A stretch of 10,209 nt of DNA from Actinomycetota bacterium (GTDB lineage: Bacteria; Actinomycetota; Actinomycetes; Propionibacteriales; Nocardioidaceae), in assembly GCA_009702305.1 (NCBI GenBank), contig WLIH01000045.1, forward strand, positions 1-10,209. Direction: 5' to 3'. The notes under the pieces were generated by a model that did not search any database, was not told the DNA's origin, and saw nothing but the letters and a program-made list of their open reading frames with translations. Below, in pieces: positions 1 through 6,308 of the stretch. The translations under genes were made by a program, and so were the position numbers. Position 1 is the stretch's first letter, and each line of letters begins with the position of its first letter.

Positions 1-77
1 CGGAGGAGTCGAGCACACGCCGACGCTAGGGCTGCGGCCAACATAAGACCAGCGAAAGTTACTGCAGGACCATTAGC
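1..77. promoter_or_regulatory. Upstream region of lysG, probable LysR control region
   Basis: This stretch precedes the LysR regulator. An AGGA ribosome binding site at 66-69 sits 8 nt before the ATG at 78 and supports that start. The region is more AT-rich than its surroundings around 40-63. It contains a T-N11-A arrangement (T44 to A56) of the kind LysR proteins bind, but that pattern is weak and common. In other actinobacteria lysG is divergent from the lysine exporter gene lysE. The window begins too soon to see whether that gene follows on the minus strand. Confidence 0.3.
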
Positions 78-962
78 ATGATTGATGTGGAGCTCCAGCC
101 CGCCCAGCTCGACGCCCTCGTGGCGATCGCCGAGCGCGGCACGTTCGATGCGGCGGCACGCCACCTGCACGTCACCCCGAGTGCGATCAGCCAGCGCATC
201 CGCGCCCTCGAGTCGGCCGTCGGTCAGATCCTGGTGCAGCGCACGACGCCGTGCCGGGTCACGCCGGCCGGTCACGGCCTGGTCCGGCTCGGCCGCCAGA
301 CCCGGCTGTTGTACGACGAGGCGCGCGAGGCTCTCGCCGCCGACGGCCACCGGCGCATCGACCTGCCGGTGGCCGTGAGCGCTGACTCGCTCGCAACCTG
401 GTTCCGCGACGTGCTCGCCGACGCCGCCGGCTGGGACGGCGTCGCGCTGCGTCTCGACGTCGAGGACCAGGCCTACGCCGCCGAGCTGCTGCGCAGCGGC
501 GAGTGCCTCGCGGCGATCACGAGCGACCCGGTCGCGGTCCAGGGCTGCGAGGTCGAGCCGCTCGGCTCCCTGCGCTACACGCCGGCGGCCGCTCCGGCGT
601 TCGCCGAGCGCTGGCGCCTCGGCCGCGGCCACGACTGGGCGCAGATGCCGATGGTGGTCTTCAACCGCAAGGACGACCTGCAGCACGAGGTGCTGCGCTC
701 GCGGGGGGTGGGCGAGCCGCCCGTCGTCCACCGGGTGCCGACCAGTGCCGACTTCCACGAGGCGGTGCGTCTCGGACTCGGCTGGGGAGCGATCCCGGCG
801 CCGCAGCTGCGTCCCGACGTCGCCGACGGCCGACTGGTCGCCCTCGGCGGCCGTGCCCACGTCGACGTCGCGCTGCACTGGCAGCGCTGGCGACTGGACT
901 CGCCCGCCCTGACCAGGCTCAGCGATGCCGTACGCCGCGCCGCCCGCGCGCACCTGAGATGA
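78..962 (+). CDS. lysG: LysR-family regulator, LysG/ArgP type
   Basis: This 294-residue protein has the length and architecture of a LysR regulator. The N-terminal winged HTH (about residues 9-66) contains GTFDAAARHLHVTPSAISQR and a linker helix. A periplasmic-binding-like effector domain follows from about residue 95. Several segments match LysG/ArgP specifically, as I remember Mycobacterium LysG: AVSADSLATWF (about 99-109), the CEVEPLGSLRY stretch, NRKDDLQ, RLGLGWGAIP near the end, and LDSPALTRLSDAVRRAA at the C-terminus. Known family members sense lysine or arginine and activate the basic amino-acid exporter lysE/argO, which is usually divergent. Here that partner would lie left of the window and is not visible. 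The ATG at 78 is supported by AGGA at 66-69. The gene is convergent with fadE5. The family assignment is firm; the exact effector is inferred. Confidence 0.88.
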   Translation: MIDVELQPAQLDALVAIAERGTFDAAARHLHVTPSAISQRIRALESAVGQILVQRTTPCRVTPAGHGLVRLGRQTRLLYDEAREALAADGHRRIDLPVAVSADSLATWFRDVLADAAGWDGVALRLDVEDQAYAAELLRSGECLAAITSDPVAVQGCEVEPLGSLRYTPAAAPAFAERWRLGRGHDWAQMPMVVFNRKDDLQHEVLRSRGVGEPPVVHRVPTSADFHEAVRLGLGWGAIPAPQLRPDVADGRLVALGGRAHVDVALHWQRWRLDSPALTRLSDAVRRAARAHLR

Positions 963-1008
963 CTCGTGCCCCTGGGGTCGCGCGGTGGCGCGATCCCAGG
1001 GGCACGAG
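963..1008. terminator. Long perfect-type hairpin, bidirectional terminator
   Basis: A 21-bp stem with a 4-nt GGTG loop starts on the base after the lysG stop codon and ends 10 nt before the fadE5 stop codon on the other strand. The left arm is 963-983 (beginning CTCGTGCCCCTGGG) and the right arm is 988-1008. The only irregularity is a G-T opposition at 977/994, which is G-U or A-C depending on strand. There is no U-tract on either side, which is usual in high-GC actinobacteria. Position between two convergent genes supports termination in both directions. Confidence 0.8.
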
Positions 1009-1018
1009 GTGGATCAGC

Positions 1019-2890
1019 TCAGAAGGCGGCCTCGTCGAGGTCCATCAGCGACAGGTCGGTGGCCTGGGCGATGGCGAGCTCGGCGGTGAGCTTGGGCAGG
1101 TTGTGGGCGGCGAAGAACTGCGCGGCCGCGACCTTGCCCTCGTAGAACGCCTTGTCCTTGCCGGGGTCGCCGGCCAGCTTGGTCAGCGCGACCTCGGCCT
1201 GGCGCAGCAGCAGCCAGGCGCACACGACGTCGCCGAGCGCCATCAGCAGGCGGCTGGAGTTGAGACCCACCTTGTAGATGTTGCGGATCTCGCCCTCGGC
1301 CGACATCAGGTCGTTGATCAGGTGACCGACCATCGCGTTGGCGTCGGCCAGGCCCTGGGCCAGCAGCGCCCGCTCGACCTTGAGCCGACCGTTGCCGGCC
1401 TCCGAGTCGATGAAGCCCTGGATCTCGGCCGCGAGGTGGCCGAGCGCCTGCCCCTGGTCCTTGACGATCTTGCGGAAGAAGAAGTCCTGGCCCTGGATCG
1501 CCGTGGTGCCCTCGTAGAGGGTGTCGATCTTGGCGTCGCGGACGTACTGCTCGATGGGGTACTCCTGCAGGAAGCCGGAGCCACCGAAGGTCTGCAGCGA
1601 CTCGGTGCCGAGCAGCACCCACGAGCGCTCCGAGCCGTAGCCCTTCACGATCGGGAGCAGCAGGTCGTTGACGGCCACGGCCAGCTTGGTCTCGGCGCTG
1701 TCGGCGGTGCCCTCGTGCTCGGAGATCATCACCTGGTCCTGCCACGACGCGGTGTAGAGCACCAGCGCGCGCATCGCCTCGGAGAAGGACTTCTGCGTCA
1801 TCAGCGAGCGGCGGACGTCGGGGTGGTGGGTGATCGTGACGCGGGGCGCGGTCTTGTCGCCGGACTGGGTCAGGTCCGAGCCCTGCTGGCGGGTCTTGGC
1901 GTACTCCAGGGCGTTGAGGTAGCCGGTCGACAGGGTCGCGATGGCCTTCGAGCCGACCATCATCCGGGCGTTCTCGATGACCTGGAACATCTGCGCGATG
2001 CCGTTGTGCACCTCGCCCAGCAGCCAGCCCTGGGCCTTCTCGCCGCCGCCGACCTGCGGGTCGCCGAAGGTGACCTCGCAGGTGTTGGAGACCTTGATGC
2101 CCATCTTGTGCTCGACGTTGGTGACGTAGACGCCGTTGCGCTCGCCGGTCAGCTCGCCGGTCTCATGGTCGAAGTGCCACTTCGGCAGCAGGAAGAGCGA
2201 GAGGCCCTTGGTGCCCGGACCGCCGACACCCTCGACGCCCGCCGGGCGAGCGAGCACGAGGTGCATGATGTTCTCGCTCATGTCGTGCTCGGCCGAGGTG
2301 ATGAAGCGCTTGACGCCCTCGATGTTCCACGAGCCGTCGGCGTTGGGGGTCGCCTTCGCGCGACCGGCACCGACGTCGGAGCCCGCGTCGGGCTCGGTCA
2401 GCACCATCGTGGCGCCCCACTGACGTTCGACCATGATCTGGGCGATGCGCTTGTCGCGCTCGTTGCCGTTGCGGTGCACGACGCCCGCGAAGGGCGCGCC
2501 GGCGCCGTACATCCAGATGGGGGCGTTGGCGCCGAGCACGAGCTCGCCGATGGCCCAGTTGAGCGTGGAGGGGGCGGGCGTGCCGCCGAGCTCCTCGACG
2601 ATCTGCAGGCGCCAGAACTCGGCGTCCATCCAGGCCTGGTAGCTCTTCTTGAACGACTCGGGGATCGGCGCGGTGTGCGTCGCGGGGTCGAAGACGGGCG
2701 GGTTGCGGTCGCTGTCCTCGAACGACGCCGCGAGCTCCTCGCGCGCCATCCGGTCGACCTCGGCGAGGACCTCGCGGGCCGTGTCGCCGTCGACCTCGCC
2801 GAACGGGCCGGCGCCCAGGATCTCGTCGCGGCCGAGGACCTCGAACAGGTTGAACTCGATGTCGCGCAGGTTGCTCTTGTAGTGGCTCAC
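1019..2890 (-). CDS. fadE5: Acyl-CoA dehydrogenase, FadE5 type
   Basis: This is a 623-residue acyl-CoA dehydrogenase of the long type with an extra C-terminal helical domain. It matches what I remember of mycobacterial FadE5 nearly throughout: [19 protein letters not shown] at the start, RNPPVFDP (62-69), [15 protein letters not shown] (161-175), VKRFITS (193-199), [20 protein letters not shown] (347-366), [19 protein letters not shown] (458-476) and an identical DELDEAAF-like end (MDLDEAAF). Glu460 in YEGTTAI is the expected catalytic base that removes the alpha proton, with electrons passed to FAD and then to ETF. FadE5 acts on acyl-CoAs of broad chain length in beta-oxidation in the cytosol. 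The GTG at 2890 is chosen because the FadE5-like sequence begins exactly there and AAGG at 2897-2900 lies 6 nt upstream. A longer in-frame extension to 3025 has no family similarity. The gene stands alone, divergent from the TauE-type permease. Confidence 0.93.
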   Translation of the reverse strand: MSHYKSNLRDIEFNLFEVLGRDEILGAGPFGEVDGDTAREVLAEVDRMAREELAASFEDSDRNPPVFDPATHTAPIPESFKKSYQAWMDAEFWRLQIVEELGGTPAPSTLNWAIGELVLGANAPIWMYGAGAPFAGVVHRNGNERDKRIAQIMVERQWGATMVLTEPDAGSDVGAGRAKATPNADGSWNIEGVKRFITSAEHDMSENIMHLVLARPAGVEGVGGPGTKGLSLFLLPKWHFDHETGELTGERNGVYVTNVEHKMGIKVSNTCEVTFGDPQVGGGEKAQGWLLGEVHNGIAQMFQVIENARMMVGSKAIATLSTGYLNALEYAKTRQQGSDLTQSGDKTAPRVTITHHPDVRRSLMTQKSFSEAMRALVLYTASWQDQVMISEHEGTADSAETKLAVAVNDLLLPIVKGYGSERSWVLLGTESLQTFGGSGFLQEYPIEQYVRDAKIDTLYEGTTAIQGQDFFFRKIVKDQGQALGHLAAEIQGFIDSEAGNGRLKVERALLAQGLADANAMVGHLINDLMSAEGEIRNIYKVGLNSSRLLMALGDVVCAWLLLRQAEVALTKLAGDPGKDKAFYEGKVAAAQFFAAHNLPKLTAELAIAQATDLSLMDLDEAAF

Positions 2891-2963
2891 TGCCCACCTT
2901 CTCGATCTCGGGATGGTCCGGCCTTCGCAGGCAGCCATGGATGGGCTACTGGCCGGTAACTTA

Positions 2964-2992
2964 ATGGTAAGAGGGCTCCGTGTGACATGCAA
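2964..2992 (-). promoter_or_regulatory. Candidate fadE5 promoter
   Basis: Read on the minus strand, a TTGCAT -35 (2987-2992) and a TACCAT -10 (2964-2969) are separated by exactly 17 nt. They would start transcription near 2957 and leave a leader of about 67 nt before the GTG at 2890. A TTACC direct repeat spans the -10 region (minus strand, TTACC-11 nt-apart pair) and could hold a regulator. This is a pattern-based call only. Confidence 0.45.
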
Positions 2993-3049
2993 GCCGCGGT
3001 GACGACCATCTCGTTCAATCTTCAACGGTTGACGGTGACAATGACGCTA

Positions 3050-3072
3050 TAGTCTACTGAAACAGTCCACTA
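3050..3072. promoter_or_regulatory. 10-3-10 dyad in permease promoter, putative Rrf2 operator
   Basis: Arms TAGTCTACTG (3050-3059) and CAGTCCACTA (3063-3072) flank a central AAA and are complementary at 8 of 10 positions. The inner part, ACTG-AAA-CAGT, is perfect. A -10-like TATAGT (3048-3053) overlaps the left arm, so a bound protein would block or reshape the permease promoter. The arm length and 3-nt centre resemble the inverted repeats bound by some Rrf2 regulators, such as the 11-3-11 sites described for RsrR. The Rrf2 gene downstream is the obvious candidate partner. Confidence 0.5.
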
Positions 3073-3094
3073 AATGACCGGAAAGTCGACTCCC

Positions 3095-4000
3095 GTGCGC
3101 AAGCTGGTGATCCTGGCCCTCGTCGGCCTCGGTGCGCAGCTCGTCGACGGCTCCGTCGGCATGGGCTACGGCGTCACCTCGGCCACGTTGCTGATCGCGG
3201 CCGGTCTCGGTCCGGCGGCGGCATCGGCAGCCATCCACTTCTCCGAGATCGGCACGACGCTGATCTCCGGGATCTCGCACCACACCCTGGGCAACACCGA
3301 CTGGCGCACCGTCTCGATCCTGGCCGGGCCCGGCTTCGTCGGGGCCTTCTCCGGCGCGACGCTGCTGGTCTCGATCGACGCCGACGTGGCGAAGCCGGTC
3401 GTGGCGGTCATCCTCCTCGCCCTCGGCTGCTGGGTGACCTTCCGCTTCCTGGCCCAGGGCACCCGCCGGCTGACCTTCGGGCCGCGCCCCTCCGCGCTCT
3501 TCCTGGCTCCGATGGGTCTGGTGGCCGGCGGTCTCGACGCTCTCGGCGGCGGGGGATGGGGGCCGGTCGGCACGACCACCCTGCTCTCCTCGGGACGCCT
3601 CGAGCCGCGCAAGGTCGTCGGCTCGGTCGACACCGCCGAGTTCGTCGTCGCGATCGGCGGCTCCCTGGGCTTCCTGATCGCGCTCGGCCGCGAGGGCATC
3701 AACTGGGGCTTCGTCGCCGCGCTGATGCTCGGCGGAGCGGTCGCCGCCCCGATCGCGGCGGTCATCGTGCGCCACCTGCCGGCACGGATCCTCGGGGTGG
3801 TCGCGGGCGGGGTCATCGTGCTGACCAACGTGATCACGCTCGGCGACCTGTTCGAGGCCTCGGCCGTCACGCTCGGACTGATGGCGTCGCTGGTCTTCAC
3901 GCTCTGGGTGCTGTGGGTGGCTTGGGCGGTCAAGCTCGAGGAGGCCGAGCGCACCGGCGAGCCGATCGGAGCCGCTCGCCGCCCCGGCGCGGCGTACTGA
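3095..4000 (+). CDS. TauE/SafE-family anion permease (putative sulfite exporter)
   Basis: This is a 301-residue, very hydrophobic protein with about eight membrane segments in two halves, as in the TauE/SafE (former DUF81) family. Each half opens with a Gly-rich signature: GAQLVDGSVGMGYGVTSATL (residues 13-32) and GGLDALGGGGWGPVGTTTLL (145-164). The charged stretches LAQGTRRLTFGPRPS (119-133) and the LEEAERTGEP tail fit cytoplasmic loops. The family exports sulfite or organosulfonates; the substrate here is not shown by the sequence. I prefer the GTG at 3095 because GGAAAG (3080-3085) lies 9 nt upstream and family members typically begin near this RKLVILALVG segment. An in-frame ATG at 3074 would add seven residues but has no ribosome binding site and abuts the promoter dyad. 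It is followed after 116 nt by an Rrf2 regulator, probably its controller. Confidence 0.85.
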   Translation: MRKLVILALVGLGAQLVDGSVGMGYGVTSATLLIAAGLGPAAASAAIHFSEIGTTLISGISHHTLGNTDWRTVSILAGPGFVGAFSGATLLVSIDADVAKPVVAVILLALGCWVTFRFLAQGTRRLTFGPRPSALFLAPMGLVAGGLDALGGGGWGPVGTTTLLSSGRLEPRKVVGSVDTAEFVVAIGGSLGFLIALGREGINWGFVAALMLGGAVAAPIAAVIVRHLPARILGVVAGGVIVLTNVITLGDLFEASAVTLGLMASLVFTLWVLWVAWAVKLEEAERTGEPIGAARRPGAAY

Positions 4001-4003
4001 TTC

Positions 4004-4048
4004 GGCGTCGATCCGACGCTGATCCGGGGCGGGACCCCAGGCCGGGTC
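4004..4048 (+). terminator. Two small hairpins after permease, weak terminator candidate
   Basis: Just after the permease stop codon a GC-rich stem, GCGTCG (4005-4010) with CGACGC (4014-4019), closes a 3-nt loop and gains a flanking G-U pair. A second 5-bp stem, GACCC (4033-4037) with GGGTC (4044-4048), follows. Together they could attenuate transcription into the Rrf2 gene. Stems are short, so confidence is low. Confidence 0.25.
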
Positions 4049-4080
4049 GCACGCCGCGCCCGCGCGAAGTCGCCAAGGTC

Positions 4081-4116
4081 GACTGTCTGGATCAAGTCAT
4101 CTGACAGACTGGACCC
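4081..4116 (+). promoter_or_regulatory. Rrf2 gene upstream region with CTG-A-CAG dyad
   Basis: TCTGACAGA at 4100-4108 is a small perfect dyad (TCTG-A-CAGA) that shares AGTC-NN-CTG and ACAG with the permease promoter dyad, but with a centre two nucleotides shorter. A second pair, CTGTC (4083-4087) and GACAG (4103-4107), spans it as a wider inverted repeat. The ribosome binding site before the ATG at 4117 is poor (GGA at 4111-4113). The similarity suggests autoregulation, but the different centre spacing weakens the claim. Confidence 0.35.
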
Positions 4117-4575
4117 ATGCGAGTCTCCGCCAAGTCCGACTACGCCCTGCGGGCACTGATCGAGATGGCGACGCGCGCGGACGGCCGGGCTGTCAGCGCC
4201 GAGGAGCTCGGCAAGCTCCAGGACATCCCGCACGGCTTCCTGCAGGCGATCCTGGCCGACCTGCGTCGCGCCGGCATCGTCATGTCGCAGCGCGGCCAGT
4301 CCGGTGGCTGGCGGATGGGTCGCGAGGCGGAGACCGTGTCGGTCGCCGACGTCATCCGCGCCGTCGACGGGCCGCTGGTCTCGGTCTACGGGCTACGCCC
4401 CGAGGCGGTCAGCTACAACGACCAGGCCGACGTGCTCCAGCACGTGTGGATCGCCGCTCGGCGCTCGCTGCGCGATGTCTTCGAGCAGGTCTCGATCAAG
4501 CAGCTCGCCGATCAGCAGCTGCCCGACGCCGTCACCTCGCGCACCGCCGACGAAGACGCCTGGCAGCCGCACTGA
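4117..4575 (+). CDS. Rrf2-family transcriptional regulator without cysteines
   Basis: This 152-residue protein has the Rrf2 winged HTH at its N-terminus. MRVSAKSDYALRALIEMA (1-18) is the family opening. The recognition region spans SAEELGKLQDIPHGFLQAIL (27-46), and RRAGIVMSQRGQSGGWRMGR (50-69) holds the wing with the diagnostic SGG. The dimerisation helix is about residues 103-123. There is no cysteine anywhere in the protein. It therefore cannot ligate an Fe-S cluster through the three-Cys pattern of IscR or NsrR, and is more like CymR-type or other cofactor-free members. The gene follows the TauE/SafE permease on the same strand after 116 nt and probably controls it and itself. The ligand is unknown; a sulfur-related signal is an inference from the neighbour. 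It is convergent with the next gene with only 27 nt between stops. Confidence 0.87.
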   Translation: MRVSAKSDYALRALIEMATRADGRAVSAEELGKLQDIPHGFLQAILADLRRAGIVMSQRGQSGGWRMGREAETVSVADVIRAVDGPLVSVYGLRPEAVSYNDQADVLQHVWIAARRSLRDVFEQVSIKQLADQQLPDAVTSRTADEDAWQPH

Positions 4576-4602
4576 TCCCCGGCGCCGGCCGCCCTCGAGC
4601 GG

Positions 4603-5721
4603 TCAGCCCGCGACCTCGGCGAGACGCTCGCTGAGCTTGCGCTTCTTCTTCGCCAGGGCCGCGTTGCGGCGCGCGAGCTCGTCGTACGACGACCGCAGGC
4701 GAGCGACCTCGACCAGGAGGTCGGCCAGGGCGTCGGTCACCGAGGCGAGGCGCCGCTCGGGGCTCACCTCCTCCGACGACGTCGAGGGAGCGAGCGGTGT
4801 CAGCGCCGACGTGTCGCCGCGGACGTCGTAGCCGCCCTCGGCCAGGGCCTTGGCCCAGCCCTCGCCCAGCTCGACCAGCTCGTCGTGCAGGTCCGCGGGG
4901 AGCGTCGGGAGCTGGTCGCCCGAGGCCTCGACCTCGCGGTCGGCGAGATGCGGGCCGAGCACCGCCCGGCGGGCCGCCGGGTCGATGCGGCCGTCGAGGG
5001 CGCGGTTGACGCCCCGCAGGACGGCAGCGCCCGTCACGTCGAGGCAGGTCCGAGCCAGGTCCTCGACGTCGAGGGTGGTCGCGTCGAAGCCGGCGAGCTC
5101 GCCGAGGGAGCGCCACGCGGCGCTGGCCCTGGGGTGGTCGCGGTCGGGGACGACGACGTGCACTCGGTCGGCTCGGCCGATCCCGCGAGACCACCGGGCG
5201 AGCACCTGGTCGACGTCGTGCTCGCCCCAGAAGTCGACCGACTCCGCGAGCGTGCGGGTGGGGTCCAGCACCCGTCGCGCATAGCGCGCCAGCGAGAGCG
5301 TCGCGCCGGCGCGCACGGCTGCCGTCCACGCGCCCACCAGCTGGCTGGCGGGGTCGACGAGGACGGCGACGACGTGCACCTCGAAGCCGGCCAGACCGTC
5401 GAGCAGCAGGGCGATCTGGTCGTCGTCGGCGCCCGCGAGCAGCCCCTCGCTGATGACGACGACGTCGGTGCGGGAGGCACGCTTGCGTGCGCGGCGGCAG
5501 AGGTCGGCCCAGCTGCCCTCGACGTCGCGGCGACGCAGCCCGTGGCTGCGGTGCAGACGGCGCAGCTCGAGTGCGGCGCGGCGGGTCTCGTCGGTCGTGC
5601 GGGCCGGAGCGCGCACGCCGCGGTCGGCGAGCTCGTCGGCGTACACCGCGAGCGCGGCGCTGATGGCCGGACTGGCGACGTGGTCGAGACCGATGTGGAG
5701 GTAGGCAGTGCGCTTGGCCAT
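4603..5721 (-). CDS. Sulfotransferase-fold protein with degenerate PAPS loop
   Basis: This 372-residue protein resembles actinobacterial P-loop sulfotransferase-like proteins in layout. The first strand and loop are YLHIGLDHVASPAISAAL (7-24). A strand with VVVISEGLLAG (87-97) follows, then HVVAVLVDPASQLVGAWTAA (116-135). DFWGEHDVDQVLARW (163-177) and DRVHVVVPDRDHP (185-197) come next. In working relatives the first loop reads like HIG-PKTGTT. Here the equivalent residues are D13-H14-V15-A16-S17-P18, so the Lys and the Thr-Gly-Thr that hold the PAPS phosphates are gone. A Ser/Glu-rich linker (about 312-323) leads to a charged C-terminal coiled coil (about 325-370) ending in KKKRKLSERLAEVAG. 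Activity as a sulfotransferase is doubtful, and a scaffold or binding role is possible. The start is the ATG at 5721, with only a weak upstream site. It is divergent from the NTF2-like gene. Confidence 0.7.
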   Translation of the reverse strand: MAKRTAYLHIGLDHVASPAISAALAVYADELADRGVRAPARTTDETRRAALELRRLHRSHGLRRRDVEGSWADLCRRARKRASRTDVVVISEGLLAGADDDQIALLLDGLAGFEVHVVAVLVDPASQLVGAWTAAVRAGATLSLARYARRVLDPTRTLAESVDFWGEHDVDQVLARWSRGIGRADRVHVVVPDRDHPRASAAWRSLGELAGFDATTLDVEDLARTCLDVTGAAVLRGVNRALDGRIDPAARRAVLGPHLADREVEASGDQLPTLPADLHDELVELGEGWAKALAEGGYDVRGDTSALTPLAPSTSSEEVSPERRLASVTDALADLLVEVARLRSSYDELARRNAALAKKKRKLSERLAEVAG

Positions 5722-5790
5722 GGCGGCACCGTGACAGGGTGACGCGGCCTCGAGGTGAACGCCGGGTGTCCGGAGTCAGCAGGGCCAGAC

Positions 5791-5810
5791 AACTAGAACA
5801 TGTTCCAGTT
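5791..5810. promoter_or_regulatory. 20-bp palindrome matching KstR-type operator
   Basis: AACTAGAACATGTTCCAGTT is complementary to itself at 9 of 10 arm positions, with a perfect GAACATGTTC core (5796-5805). The inner 14 bases (5794-5807) satisfy every fixed base of TnnAACnnGTTnnA, the consensus reported for KstR, the TetR-family repressor of sterol catabolism in mycobacteria and rhodococci. It overlaps the expected -35 of the gene starting at 5831, an effective place for repression. Other TetR regulators bind similar palindromes, so the protein is not proven. Confidence 0.7.
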
Positions 5811-5816
5811 TCGTCC

Positions 5817-5830
5817 TACGATGCGCTGCT
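5817..5830 (+). promoter_or_regulatory. -10 element for a probably leaderless transcript
   Basis: TACGAT at 5817-5822 fits TANNNT and lies 8 nt before the ATG at 5831. Transcription would begin at or within a base or two of the start codon, and the intervening GCGCTGCT contains no ribosome binding site. The -35 position 17 nt upstream falls in the palindrome at 5791-5810. Leaderless messages are common in actinobacteria. Confidence 0.5.
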
Positions 5831-6301
5831 ATGACCCACCCCGCGATCACCTCCGACGCCATCGACTGGCGCGCCACCGTCGACGACCACCCTGCCCGTG
5901 TCGCCTCCATGCGCTCCTACTCGGCGGTGGCGAAGGGCGACCTCGCCGAGTGGCTCACGGTGTATGCCGCCGACGCGGTGCTCGAGGACCCGGTCGGACC
6001 GTCGATGTTCGACCCCGAGGGCAAGGGGCACCATGGCCACGCGGGCATCTCCGCCTTCTGGGAGCTGGCGATCGCGTCGATCGACACCTTCGAGTTCACC
6101 ATCACCGAGTCGTTCGCCAACCCGGGCAGCAACACCTGCGCCAACATCGGCACGATCAGGACGTCGTTCGCCGACGGCTCCCACACGACGACCGACCTGA
6201 TCATGGTCTACGTCGTCCACGACGACGGCACTGTCGCGTCGATGAAGGCCTTCTGGGAGCCCGAGCGCACGATGGCGAGCTACACCGCCGCGCCCGCCTG
6301 A
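5831..6301 (+). CDS. NTF2-like protein related to ketosteroid isomerase (SnoaL-like)
   Basis: This 156-residue protein has the cone-shaped NTF2/SnoaL fold pattern. The stretch KGDLAEWLTVYAADAVLEDP (35-54) continues as VGP and closely matches the ketosteroid isomerase segment containing ADATVEDPVG. Asp53 therefore aligns with the catalytic base Asp38 of the Comamonas enzyme. A Gly/His-rich loop with KGHHGHAGISAFWE (65-78) and a final strand GTVASMKAFWEP (133-144) also fit. By my alignment from memory, the second catalytic acid (Asp99) is Met125 here, and the active-site Tyr14 is displaced by one residue (Tyr30), so the chemistry may differ from Delta5-3-ketosteroid isomerisation. It stands alone, with a KstR-like palindrome over its promoter, which fits a steroid or lipid role. 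The ATG at 5831 follows the -10 directly. The stop lies 7 nt from the convergent DUF2461 gene's stop. Confidence 0.82.
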   Translation: MTHPAITSDAIDWRATVDDHPARVASMRSYSAVAKGDLAEWLTVYAADAVLEDPVGPSMFDPEGKGHHGHAGISAFWELAIASIDTFEFTITESFANPGSNTCANIGTIRTSFADGSHTTTDLIMVYVVHDDGTVASMKAFWEPERTMASYTAAPA

Positions 6302-6308
6302 CGGCTGA

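Noticed and set aside
1..44. Minus-strand ATG at 44 with open frame to the edge, possible lysE start
   Set aside because: The 14 visible codons (MLAAALASACARLL) do not clearly match LysE, and there is no ribosome binding site. Too short to call.
503..2959. 818-codon open frame on the + strand
   Set aside because: It lies opposite fadE5 (and partly over lysG) and reads as Arg/Ala/Gly/Val/Leu-rich text with no domain. Long antisense frames are expected in high-GC DNA.
2891..3025. N-terminal extension of fadE5 to 3025
   Set aside because: The extension has no similarity to FadE5, runs through the likely promoter, and the GTG at 2890 has a good ribosome binding site.
3022..3032. TCAACGGTTGA as a second KstR site
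   Set aside because: It has only one base between AAC and GTT, where the KstR consensus needs two, and the flanks do not match.
3166..4233. 355-codon open frame on the - strand
   Set aside because: It is antisense to the TauE/SafE permease and the Rrf2 start, Ser/Pro/Arg-rich, with no motif.
4885..5742. 285-codon open frame on the + strand
   Set aside because: It is antisense to the sulfotransferase-fold gene, whose own sequence shows family layout and a coiled coil.
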